This document shows positions 1-11,608 of a stretch of 64,000 nt of DNA, in pieces. The translations under genes and the position numbers were made by a program. Each line of letters starts with the position of its first letter. The first letter of the stretch is position 1. Origin of the DNA: Antedon bifida (taxonomy: Eukaryota > Echinodermata > Crinoidea > Comatulida > Antedonidae); assembly GCA_963402885.1 (NCBI GenBank), contig OY727095.1:27905001-27969000 (forward strand), in the 5' to 3' direction. The notes under the pieces are model-generated. The model did not search any database. It saw nothing but the letters and a program-made list of their open reading frames with translations, and had not been told where the DNA came from.

Positions 1-775
1 GATTGTTAACAGAAGTACATTGAAATGAGGGAATTATTGAAAAGACAATGAACAAAATCATTAATATTGTTATCAGATTCAAATTTGAGTAAATCAATGT
101 TAAAATAACCAAGCAGAAATATTTTTTTATTTTTTTTCGATATTTTTTTAATAAGGAGTTCAAAGTTCTGTGTAAAGAAAGGAATAGAAATATCATGAGG
201 TCTATATATAGTTCCGATTATTATATCTTCTTTTCCGGTTTTAACTTCAATAAATTGAGATTCATAAAAATAGGTTAAAGGAGTTAAGTCATCTCTAATT
301 TTATAATGACACTTATTATTGATAAAAATATTGATACCTCCGCATTTATATGAACGGGGTTTGAAAACTAGTGAATAAAATGGTAAATGAATAAGTGGAC
401 TAACACAGTCCATCCAAGTTTCTGTTACCGAAATTACATCAAAGTCAAAATTAAGAGATTGAATGCAACTTGAAATAGATTCAAAGTTTTTTTGTAAGCT
501 TCTAGCATTAAAATGTATACAAGAAAAACGATTTTCAAATTAATTGTTATTGAATTTCTTTGTGAATTCACTTGGTAAATAGTAATTAGAAATATTTTGA
601 TCATTAAAAAAATTATTATCCGGGTCGATGTCGTCAAATTGACTAGCAGTTGATGAGGGTTTAAATAGATGGTTTGATAATCGATTTAAATTATCATTAT
701 TACTGAAAATTGGTGCTTCCATATAAGACAAAAACACAAAAAACACAGACAAAACACAGAACAAATACAAATTAA
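1..775 (-). mobile_element. 5' part of a CR1/jockey-type LINE, endonuclease domain
   Basis: Reading on the minus strand from about 540 down to 6 gives the start of an apurinic-like endonuclease. Seen in order are FSCIHFNARSLQKNFESI, a VTETWMD motif (catalytic Glu), IIIGTIYRPH and a FNIDLL block. This order is typical of CR1/Rex/jockey-group LINE endonucleases. The upstream stretch to about 775 carries an open frame of some 60 residues that may be the end of the leader or of a first ORF. The frame changes near 430, so the copy is probably decayed. The rest of the element lies before the window. The clade is inferred from motif style only. Confidence 0.75.
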
Positions 776-2317
776 AAGTTTAGAAAAATTGAGGTATAGT
801 AAGTAACGTGCTTGAGCGTAAAATGTAATTTTAAACTGCTCAAAATTGAGTCTCTTTATGTATAACTATGAATCAATTGATAACAGGCACAGCATTCTAA
901 ACTGCCCAGTGATGATGAAATTTAATTAAATGATTTAAATATATTCAATGCATTTAATGTAGGCCTATGGGGAATAAAATAATGATGAAGTAAAAATAAT
1001 TGATATTAGATTTAACATGAGCAAGCCAATATAGAAACACTAAATGTAATAAGTATGTGATGGAATAGCAAGCTAATAACAGTAGTAACTAATACCGTAA
1101 TGGTATAAATATACACGTGAAAATGGTTAAATCAGAAGTGTTAATTTGGAACTGATGCGCAAAAAACAGCAGATTAAACGATTATAATAAAATATATCAA
1201 TAACTATAGTTTATCAACATAGTAGGCCCTAGCGGTGAACGTAAAACATTTCGAACTCACCTCCAAGAGCCCACTCATATCCGTTGTTTTATTTTAAAAA
1301 TACACGATATAAATTGCCTTCAGCAATGTATTTTTGTATACTCCTGGTTAAATTCCCTAATCCCCCCTCAATTTCAACCCTTGTTCAAATTCAGTTTCAA
1401 CTATCATAGCCATAACACAAAAATAAATAAAATACATATTCCATTACACAAAACACTATCTTTTCAACATAACATTCAGTTTTCAGGGCCAAAATATTGG
1501 AACAACTTACCCAAATACATAACCGAATCGCCAACAAAAAAAATTTCTCATTTAAGCTAAAAAGGCATCTATTATCTACATACAATCACTGAATCCTAAA
1601 TAATATTATTCAAACTTCATTGATATTTTTAATCGGTTTCTTTTGTTTAGGTCTACTTTGGTTTTTTTGTCCTTCACAAGTTTTCGCTTTCTGGGTTTCG
1701 CCGCTCTTATTTACAATTATTTTATCACAAACACTGTACATAGAAAAGAAAGGAGAAATAAATGTTCTGAAATGAAAAAATGAAAAAAAAATGAATATTT
1801 TTGGTTGCGCTAGCAACCACGCAGCGCCATCTATCGTTGTGACGTCACACCACAGAACTTTATGTGTATTATTATATATTATTTGTAGAAATTCTGGAAC
1901 TTTTTGTCCAGAAATTTATCATTTGAGAATTTTAAACCCATTTTTAAATCTCTGCGTTCGCGTGTTATTGAGATATTAGAAAATCAAGGCCAAAGGTCAT
2001 TGCGGCCATTTTTGTACAAACTTTGCTATTATATCGAAGATAAAAATGTACGGTATCCTCCAAGCATTTTGATAACAAAATGTATTAATAATGTACATTG
2101 TTAAGACATTACATGGTGATTTTTTAGTTTTATGATAAAATACAAATAGAGGTGAAAAGTCACATAGGTCAAATTGAGATTCCTAGCGACTGGACTATTT
2201 CTAGTAATACTATTAGTGAAAATGTTATATTTGATGATTTTTAAATTAACAAGAATTTATCTGAATTTGGTATATAATGCCATATACATGTATATGTACT
2301 TATTTAATTCATTGTCA
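776..2317. other. Non-coding stretch, no gene seen
   Basis: AT-rich sequence with no convincing exon or RNA gene. A 16-bp perfect palindrome (GGTTGCGCTAGCAACC) lies at 1803-1818 at the edge of a moderately GC-richer block reaching about 2200. That block may be an old transposon, but I found no partner terminus for it in the window. Confidence 0.4.
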
Positions 2318-3150
2318 CCCGACTTTTTGCCACCTTAGTCCTTTTGCCACCTAGGCCATTTGTCACCCGGCCAATTGCCACCACCGGCCATTTGCCTCCA
2401 CCGGCCATTTGCCACCCGATATGTTGCCACAAACTTACTCATTTGCCACCCGGCCTGTTGCCATCTATAGGTCCATTGCAACTGCATTTTCCACCTTATG
2501 TCGAACTGGCGTGATTGCGTCAAAGACGCGCACGTAGGGTCTCTCTGGGATAAAATATAGGTCTATACTTTTTCCCGCCCTCAGTATAATTATTTGTGAC
2601 CAAGGTTGCAAATTCATTAAACCCTCTGGGATCCACATGCCTATGACCCTATTTTGGGATAAAAAAAATATCATCACGATGTGTAGATAATTAAGCCCTG
2701 TATTCTTGATGTTTAAATGCTGATTAAATGTTAATTAATCAGTTGTTTCGAATTTTTTATATCGAATATTGTTTTGTGACATTTAATTGAAGATGCTGAA
2801 TATCATAGCATGCTGTCCTGATGAAAATGAAAATTTAAAACAAAGCACGAAATTGGAATACTTTTTTTTTTATAAATAAAACCAAATGGTAAAAAACGTG
2901 GGCATACATGATATATATTACTTTAACAACTATCGGAAATTATCCCTAAAACCCTAAACATTTGGGTCTAAAGCATAGAAAAGCAATTTATTAAAAATGC
3001 AACACTTGAATTTGGACAACGGCGTCAATTTTAATATAATTGTAGGCCTAAAGAATTGCAAATGTTTATTAAATTTCTATTAAAATCAGATCTGGTGGCA
3101 AAAGACCGGGTGGCAAAAGATCGGTGGCAAAAGACCGGGTGGCAACATTC
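2318..3150. repeat. Foldback-like element with short-unit terminal arrays
   Basis: The left end (2318-2472) is a run of 13-17-bp units around GGCCATTTGCCACCC. The right end (3088-3150) carries the reverse complement, units of the form GGTGGCAAAAGACCGG. About 600 bp of AT-rich sequence without coding potential lies between them. Opposed arrays of subrepeats at the two ends are a known layout for foldback-type DNA transposons. The right array is also copied at about 3938-4000 by the tandem duplication starting at 2951. Confidence 0.5.
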
Positions 3151-4640
3151 TGGGTTGTAACATACTTAAGTAAAATATATCTGTGAAATAATATTTTATG
3201 ATGGCATATCATGTTTGTATCTATTTTATACTACACAGAAATGAGAATTGGCATGTTTGACATTTTGAGATTACATGAATATATAATATAGTCCTTATTT
3301 GAATGTCATTTGTAAGTAACGTCACACCAAAACAGAAACACAATTTAGGTGCAAATTTAACATTGAATGACCAGTGATAGGAGATCTCCCCTCTCTGAAT
3401 TTCGAAGGTCCGGGTGAAAAGAGATACGGGACAATTTTATAAATTCCGTGATCTATTTATACATAACCGTATTTAATTTAGTGTTCAGAATTTGTCTTGG
3501 ATTGAAACGCATGCGTCGCCTTACGCGATATCCGTGAACATTTCGTTCAGAGAGGACGCACCATCCGATAATTATCACCGAACTACCAGCTAACTTAGCT
3601 TACAATGTAATTGATTTTCGATTATTACTGTATTACCATCTGGCGGATGCAAATTAGGTTTTAATAATGTATTTTCTAAAGTAAAAATCCAAAATATTGT
3701 AAAAGGTTGAATTACTATGGAACGCCTCCTCTTCCTTCAATTTACATTCATCATGCAGTACACACCTATCATCATGTAGTACACATCCATTATGTGGACC
3801 CTAAACATTTGGGTCTAAAGCATAGAAAAGCAATTTATTAAAAATGCAACACTTGAATTTGGACAACGGCGTCAATTTTAATTTAATTGTAGGCCTAAAG
3901 AATTGCAAATGTTTATTAAATTTCTATTAAAATCAGATCTGGTGGCAAAAGACCGGGTGGCAAAAGATCGGTGGCAAAAGACCGGGTGGCAACATTCTGG
4001 GTTGTAACATACTTAAGTAAAATATATCTGTGAAATAATATTTTATGATGGCATATCATGTTTGTATCTATTTTATACTACACAGAAATGAGAATTGGCA
4101 TGTTTGACATTTTGAGATTACATGAATATATAATATAGTCCTTATTTGAATGTCATTTGTAAGTAACGTCACACCAAAACAGAAACACAATTTAGGTGCA
4201 AATTTAACATTGAATGACCAGTGATAGGAGATCTCCCCTCTCTGAATTTCGAAGGTCCGGGTGAAAAGAGATACGGGACAATTTTATAAATTCCGTGATC
4301 TATTTATACATAACCGTATTTAATTTAGTGTTCAGAATTTGTCTTGGATTGAAACGCATGCGTCGCCTTACGCGATATCCGTGAACATTTCGTTCAGAGA
4401 GGACGCACCATCCGATAATTATCACCGAACTACCAGCTAACTTAGCTTACAATGTAATTGATTTTCGATTATTACTGTATTACCATCTGGCGGATGCAAA
4501 TTAGGTTTTAATAATGTATTTTCTAAAGTAAAAATCCAAAATATTGTAAAAGGTTGAATTACTATGGAACGCCTCCTCTTCCTTCAATTTACATTCATCA
4601 TGCAGTACACACCTATCATCATGTAGTACACATCCATTAT
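2951..4640. repeat. Recent 847-bp tandem duplication
   Basis: The sequence from 2951 (starting ACCCTAAACATTTGGG) to 3797 is repeated from 3798 to about 4640 with a period of 847 bp. I noticed only about one substitution between the copies when reading them side by side, so the duplication is recent, or is an assembly duplicate. Each copy holds the right-hand array of the neighbouring element and ends inside the GTACAC minisatellite. The unit contains no gene. Confidence 0.9.
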
Positions 4641-4796
4641 CATGCAGTACACGCCAATCATAATACAGTACACACCAATCGTTATTCAGTACACACCAAT
4701 CATCATGTAGTAGACATCGGTCATCATGCATGATGATTGGTGTGTACTACATGGTGATAGATGTGTACTGAATAACGATTGGTGTGTACTTCATTT
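4596..4796. repeat. About 20-bp minisatellite folding into a hairpin
   Basis: Seven or so units of the form CATCATGCAGTACACACCAA run to about 4726. The sequence then turns round on a CATGCATG centre (about 4725-4732) and continues as the reverse complement (ATGATTGGTGTGTACT and related) to about 4794. The transcript or single strand could form a long imperfect hairpin. It ends about 120 bp before the first ZU5 exon. An open frame on the minus strand here is repeat-derived and is not called as a gene. Confidence 0.8.
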
Positions 4797-4916
4797 CATA
4801 TGAACCAGACCTTAGCCCCTACCCATGGTGGATTGATGTGCTGAATTGAAGTCTCTTATGCATTTTCCTTGCATGAATACTTACTTGTACTAAACTCTGA
4901 TATTCTTATTCTGAAG

Positions 4917-7900
4917 GTCAAATTGTGGAGTTAATAGTGGATCATAAAGGCGACACTCTTCACCTATTTAATGAAGAAATAAAGTTGGAGATAGTGCCTG
5001 GAGCAATTGATAAAGAAAAATCAGTTAACGTTTCACTAGAAACATTTTCAGAGGAAATAGACATGTCAGTATTCCATCCTCTCGAATCAATAATATCACC
5101 CATAATTAAATGTGGACCAGAAGGAACGATCTTTAACAAGCCTTGCTTACTTTCATTTCCGCATGATGCTGTAAACGAAGAGTTTTGGGATTTCACTTTA
5201 CTTGTTAAAGATCGCGTTCAAGATAAATGGAAACAAATAAAATTAGAATGTGATGAAAAGGACATTAATTTTTCTTTAAAGAAATGTCGATGTTTTATAC
5301 AATTACCACATTTCACTTTGTATGCGCTTATGGGTCGTATAAGAAATCTTTCATTTATTAAGAAGAATATAATGTTATTGACTTTTGGAAAGAGGATTGG
5401 AAATGAAGTTTATCAAATTCAAATAAGACTGTGTATGCCAGGAGATAAAAAGGTAATTATTTTTTGGTTATTAAAATGTATTTCAATTTGTTTATATTTT
5501 CTATTATATACTTACATTGAATGTTTAAAATAAAAACTTATATTAAATAGTTGCTGTATTTAAATTATTCTAATGTAAAAAAACAGAATTCTGAGCATAG
5601 GATGTTTGCATTGACTGATTACATGTTTTCATAGTATCATCTGCTTTACTGGGATCAATGTTATTTTCGGTAATCGTTCACTCATGGAACATTTGATCTA
5701 TTTCCACTTTATATACCTACGGTATGTAAAAAACAAGACCAACACAATATGTAAAGATTTATGTATTATGTATTACATTTCGGAGAAAATTTATTAATTT
5801 TAAAAACAATGTCAACCAACTCATCAAACCACTAGGCCTATTATAAAATGATTTATTTCAGAAAATAGTTAAACATCACAAACGAAACAATGAGGAGCTT
5901 CTACGAACATCTGTAGATATACTTGCTTTGTATAAGGACATGAACATTAATATTGTAGTATCAAGCCAGAAATGGAATGTTCTTCACGAGGAAGTGGAAG
6001 TAAGTAACATTTCCTACAATTTCTTACAAAGTCTATTTTATTCTTCATTTGATTTCGTATCTGGTGCCGTGCATTATTTTCTCGCATTTTCAACGATTGA
6101 CGGTACTGTACTGCTGCACACAGTCTGATTTTTGTGGTAGGCTGGAGAGGAATGCGCGATCATTTTGATGATTACAGGTATCTATTCAATCACCTTATGA
6201 AAAAATCATTCGTGATTAAGGGTCAAATGTCAATATTGACCAATCATAGAACGTACCTATAAAACCAAATAAAAACTAATATTATACAATAATTGAATGT
6301 TTTCTCATCATGTTAATCAATCATATGCAATGTAAAAGAGCACATACATCAATTTCATCAGTTGACATAAGGTCAATTTCATCAGTTGATACATACATTT
6401 TAATATGCGTATTAGGTACAGTAGTTACTAAATAGATGCAAAGTTGTCCAAACTATGATATCGATGGTTTTAAAATAATCAAATTATTTTATCAGTCAAG
6501 TTTGTTATTTCAATTTTGAATAACATAATTATAATACTGTAATTAATAAAATCAGACTGTTTAAACACATTCAAGGCAAAACGCCTACTAAAGCTCATTT
6601 ACGAGAACTGGTCATGTTGATTTTAACCAACAACAATTTTATTTTTGGAAATGACCATTGCCTCTTACCTATTTATGGTACAGCGATGGGCACAAAAATG
6701 GCGCCATCTTTTGCAATATTTATGGGACAATCTGAGGCTAATTTTCTGTACCTTCAACCTATGATAAACCACTTGTTTGGTTTAAATACATTGACGAAAT
6801 CTTCATGATCTAGACCCATGGTGAAGATAATCTAGATTCATTTCTTCTGAATATTAATTCAGCCCACCCAACTATCAAATGTACAGCTACTAAATCCACT
6901 AGTACCGTTGACTTTTTGGACACTATAGTGACCATAGAAAATACACCCAAAACTTACCTATTCCGTAAACCCACGGATAAAAATATGTATCTGCTCCCCA
7001 ACAGTTGTCATCCCTAACACTGTACCAAAAACATACCATACCCTCTGAGCAGTACGTATCAGACGTATCTGTTCTTCAGATTTAGATTTTCAGAATCGTA
7101 AAGAGGAACTAACCGGACATCTCCGGAATAGCAATTACAAGAAGAAATGTCTATAAAGAAAGCAAAATATATTCCTCGATGTCAGACACTGACGTACAAA
7201 CTACGTCAGCAAAATTCGACCAGAGTGCCATTGGTCACAACAACCACACCCTAGGCTGCCTCCATTAAAGGATATTATTGAGAAACATATGCGCATTCTA
7301 CAGAACGTCTCAGGATTGTTTTTCCAGAACCACCCATTATTGCATTTCGTGTAGATCTCCCAGCCTTCGTGATATATTAGTAAGATACAAATTTAAAAGT
7401 TAATTTAACTCTCATGACAGTCAACATTTCGGCAACTCACCTCTGCGGCAAATCTTGCAAAACTTGTTCACTGGTTGACTCTACTGAAAAATGTAAGAGT
7501 AACCAAACTGGTCGCATTTTTCGATTAATTGTCTAACCAAAAAAGTCATTTATCTCATTTATACTGTAATATTTGTGGTGTCGGGGAAAAAACCGCTCCG
7601 TATGAGAATGAAAACATTAAAACTTGATCAACCTGTAGCCGAACATTTTATTTCAGCTGGTCACTCGATTGCAAAGTTATTGCAATAGACCACGGTATTG
7701 TGTGCAATGTAACTGGTGTTATATAAATGTCATTATTGCATATAGACCACGATGTCATTATTGCATATAGACCACGATGTCAAATTGAAGACAAAGAAAG
7801 CCACTGGGAATTACTACTTAAAATCACAAAACCTTTTGGACTTATCATTAACATCCCAGATCGGTAAAATTACTCCATTGACTACCTAAATTTAAGTTTC

Positions 7901-10131
7901 AATATTAACCACCATTTAAGCTGTTTTTTAGTTTTATTCGAAAAGTGTTTATATCTACCAAGTTTATATATCTACCTTCTTCGTTTTCTACCCAACTAGA
8001 GCGTGAGCTCGCTTTGCTCGCTCATCCTCTAGGAAGTGTAGACTATGGTTCTCGGAATGATAATGACTCGGCTAACAAAGGTTTTAGAAGGATATTCTGG
8101 CCTGGACGTTTTCGGTCGGTTACCATTTATTGAAATGCTTGATATTCTTAAAACTAAACCTACTCACTAACCAGTCGACGATAATTATTTTAAGCGATGT
8201 TTTATTGGGGAGGTGTTCCGGGCGTTTATTCAAATAAATACTATCCTAATTGATATAATTAATACATTATTCCGCGACATAGTGGACCCTTTTGGCCCAA
8301 GAAGGAAGACGTTTTAGACGGCTTGCAGCATGGGCAGAAGTATCCCAGGGTCCAAACGGGACACAGATAACGCACAGTATACATAAAGTCCTGGCAGATT
8401 ACTCGGCTATCGGGGTTTCACTCGATTTAAAACAAAAACTCTTATTATCAGTTTTCCCGATGTAATTGTATATACTTAGTCCCCACAATATACTCCTATG
8501 TTTTATGAATATGTTTAATTTGATCTTTATTAATGTACTACTGTACCTTCACACTCGCGGTCCGGAAAAAAAACTTAAATGACTATCGCAAACAATGGCC
8601 AACTAAGTTGAAACCAACCATGCAGGAAGTTGCAAGCTGATTGACACTTCTTGAAATTACTTCTACAGCGCGTAGGATTAAAAATCTACCGAAGAAATCA
8701 GAAAATTTTGTTTAAAACCCTTTATAATATCTTCCTAAAAGACATTTATATAACACCAGTTACATTGCGCACAATACTGAAGACAAATGCCGTGCAACTA
8801 GCGCCTTTTTCATGCTTTTCCGGTAATTTTCCACATAATATCGGAATAGACACAATGACAATAAACAGCGCTAAGACATCTTGCGACGCGCCCATATTTT
8901 GACTTTTCTAATTTTAGCTGAATTTCATTACGTTAAGAATGTTATCAAGGTGACATCAAGTAATATAGCTCTGGATCTTTCATCCGAATTGTGTATTTGG
9001 TGAGTACTTGAAAAAGACGACCAAAAAAAGAAATTAAAGTGCATTAGACCAAGGGAAAGTGTTCTATTATCGCAAGACTCAAAACATTATAAACCCAAAT
9101 ATCACTGCTGAGAAAGAGGCGATACCGAAGCTTGTGCCCGACTTGTCAACAAGACTATGCGCAGGAAACATTTTATAACAACAGAAACGAAGAGTAAAGC
9201 AAAACCTACTACTACATTTTTATTTAAAATAGAAGAAACGAATTATTTTAATTTAAATAAAAATTACTTGAAAAACAGTATAATGAATGATTTTGTATTC
9301 GTTGAATGGGAACATATTTGAATTAACTCGGCTCCGCCTCTTCCATAAAATAATCATAAGTTAAATTCTTACATTACATAATTTTCAAACTACTAGTAAT
9401 TATTTGCATGATCTAATCTTAACTTAAACAAATAGAGGCACATCTACAACCAGGATATATTGTGATGTTTTTAGTATGCCTACACTTTATAGACCTAATA
9501 AAATAATGTTTGAATAAAGATTTGAATTACAAATTAATTGAGTTTATACTTTGGCCTACCCATGACACAAAAATGAATATATATATGGTCTTTGGTATGA
9601 TATAAACAGTTTTAAAATTATTGGTATAAATAGTATTTTTTGTTGATATGATATCAAATATTTATACAGTTATGTTAATTACTGTAACAAAACAGTACAT
9701 TGAAATTACTATCAGTATAAATTACACAAAATATAATAGTTATTATTCACCACAGCAGTTATTTGAATCAACTATAGAGCCTTGAAGGTGACATTTTTAT
9801 TCTTTTTTATTCTATATTTCTTATAGACTATCACAGCTGGATACCTTTGGCGTCAAAGCCCAGAAAAGACATTTTATTTAACAAGAAATGATCCATCAGA
9901 AAATCTCTTAAGGGCAACAGTATCACTGTCACAGGATTCAAATGATATTCCGGAAGTACAAGTATCCTGTAAGTATAGTAATTGAAAGCAAACATTTATG
10001 ATGTAAGGGTTAGGTTGTAATTTTACCTGTCTTGGACTGTAATAAAGCGCATCATAATAACCAAAAAAAAGTTAAATTATTTAATATGTTATTTGTTACA
10101 GGTGATATTCGGGAATCAAGTTCAAAACCAG
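4917..10131 (+). CDS. ZU5-UPA module 1 (four exons, partial gene)
   Basis: The exons are 4917-5452, 5862-5999, 9827-9968 and 10102-10131, all with AG acceptors and GT donors. Phases 1, 0, 0, 1, 1 join without a stop to about 281 codons. Exon 1 is a ZU5 domain: IKLEIVPGAI, then FHPLESIISPIIKCGPEG, then CLLSFPHDA. It runs into the start of a UPA domain (ALMGRI, then GNEVYQIQIRLCMPGDKK). Exons 2 and 3 finish the UPA (LLRTSVDILALYKDMNI, then YLWRQSPEKTFYLTRND). ZU5-UPA pairs occur in UNC5, PIDD and ankyrins as signalling or scaffold modules in the cytoplasm. Exon 1 begins at an acceptor in phase 1, so coding sequence must lie upstream, but none was recognised in the window. No death domain or stop follows exon 4. 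Its phase fits the exon at 32370, so this may be the N-terminal half of one larger gene. Confidence 0.85.
6572..7995 (+). mobile_element. Penelope-like element copy 1, decayed
   Basis: The reverse transcriptase signature GTAMGTKMAPSFA lies at about 6681-6720. It is followed by a YRKPTD-type block (LFRKPTDKNMYLLP, about 6960-7000) and the remnants of a C-terminal GIY-YIG endonuclease at about 7430-7860. The stretch aligns end to end with the copy at 44.7 kb. The frame is broken many times. A 25-bp unit (GTCATTATTGCATATAGACC and five more bases) is doubled at about 7729-7780. It lies inside the intron between the UPA exons at 5999 and 9827. Confidence 0.85.
7996..9826. other. Intron sequence with unplaced repeat fragments
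   Basis: This is the rest of the intron before the exon at 9827. A palindromic block (GAGCGTGAGCTCGCTTTGCT) begins near 7997. A segment near 8215-8300 (GGGGAGGTGTTCCGGGCGTT) resembles a DNA-transposon end, without a partner that I could find. No coding exon was recognised. Confidence 0.4.
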
Positions 10132-10617
10132 GTATATTATACTTATATTTACAGGATTGACTATCTAAATGTCTTTTTAACTGCATTTCTTATCACCACT
10201 TTTTTTGTGAAACTGAAGTAGAACATTCAAATATAAATAAAAATAAAACTAAGTTTCTAGTTGATGATGATGATATTAGGTGCACATGCATTTTGTGTAC
10301 ACTGGAACTACGTTTTATAGTCCTTATCCGAGAACACTTACCATGAGACCGACTACGGATTGTGCGTTTGGCCACTAACTCAGAATACTGTGACGTTGTG
10401 CATGTAAATCTGATCTAAAGAAGTAATTTAATGACAAACAATATACTAAAATGTGTTTTTTTTCTCAGACACACTTTTAAAATTTAAGAATTTTCATTAA
10501 TATAAAATGCTTAATTTAAAAAAAAAAGAAATATGTCTTACTTATGGCGTAACAATTTTAATTGTTGTTCTTTTTACTTCACTGTACTTTTTTTTATTGT
10601 ACAGTATAAGAAATAAC

Positions 10618-11608
10618 GGGTGTCACGAAACCTGAGATCACGAAAGCTAAGACCCCATAAGACCTAAGATCACGAAACCTAAGACCCAAGACCTAAAGAT
10701 TACAAATTCTAAGATATACGACAGCTTAAAAACGACAGCCCGTTGAGTAAATACTAATTAATTCAACTAACTTTATTCTGAATACCTTAATGCACCTTAG
10801 AATTAGGTCTCATAAGTACTTTTATGAAAGAGATTCACATAAAAAGTAACTAATAAATACTTGGTATTACTTTAAAAACGTGTTTCTTGCACACTTTCGC
10901 ATACTCAACTTTCAATATTTTTGTTTCTATGGAGCGCCAAAAGAGCAACAAAAATAGAGGGCTAAAAACTCGATGGAATGCGTCTACATTTAACGCATTT
11001 ATTGGTGAAATGCACGTTTAATTTGTTCGATATATTTTGTCAATTTGTCAATAAAAATGCTGTAATATGTTACTGCTGATACTTTTCTATTATCAAAGAA
11101 TATTAATCGATCTTAAAATCAGCATCACTACTTGCACTAGGCCTAGTCATAAGGGAGACCTAAGGGGATATAATGAATTTGTCGATTTTATTCTCAAAGT
11201 TAACGAAACCGTGTAAAGTATCAACAGTAACGTTTTATTTGTATTGACAAAATATATTGAATTGAACATGATTATGATTAGATGGATTCCACATAGTTTT
11301 TAGCCCTCTATTAATGTTGCTCTTTTGGCGTTCCATAGAAACAAAATATTGAACATAGAGTATGCAAAAATCGCATGAGAAAAACGTCTGTAAAATCATC
11401 AATTTATTTAAAGAAGTTATTGTTATTTTATTGATTCTTTTTCATCTAATTCTAAGGTGTGGTATTTAGGATAAAGTTGGTTAACAAATTTAGAGTTAAA
11501 ATACAAGGCAGGTGCGAAACTATTGGTAATCTTAGGTCTTGGGTCTTAGGTTTCGTGATCTTAGGTCTTAAGGGGTCTTAGCTTTCGTGATCTTAGGTTT
11601 CGTGAAAC
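10618..11608. mobile_element. Foldback (long inverted repeat) element
   Basis: The left terminus (about 10620-10705, TCACGAAACCTGAGATCACG onward) matches the reverse complement of about 11526-11607 over roughly 80 bp at about 95% identity. Further inside, 10890-10975 pairs with 11290-11365 (GGCTAAAAACT, and CGCCAAAAGAGCAAC). About 10760-10815 pairs with 11445-11480. Nearly the whole ~990 bp therefore folds on itself. There is no coding capacity. The element abuts the broken 3' side of the Tx1-like LINE at 11626. A 17-bp inverted pair (TTGTATTTTAACTCTAA) at about 11490 and 11609 flanks its right terminus. Confidence 0.8.

Noticed and set aside
4501-4731. Minus-strand frame with His-Asp-Asp repeats
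   Set aside because: Translation of the GTACAC minisatellite, partly within the 847-bp duplication.
4917-10131. UNC5 or ankyrin orthologue
   Set aside because: Only the ZU5-UPA pair is visible. No immunoglobulin, thrombospondin, ankyrin-repeat or death-domain exons are present in the window.
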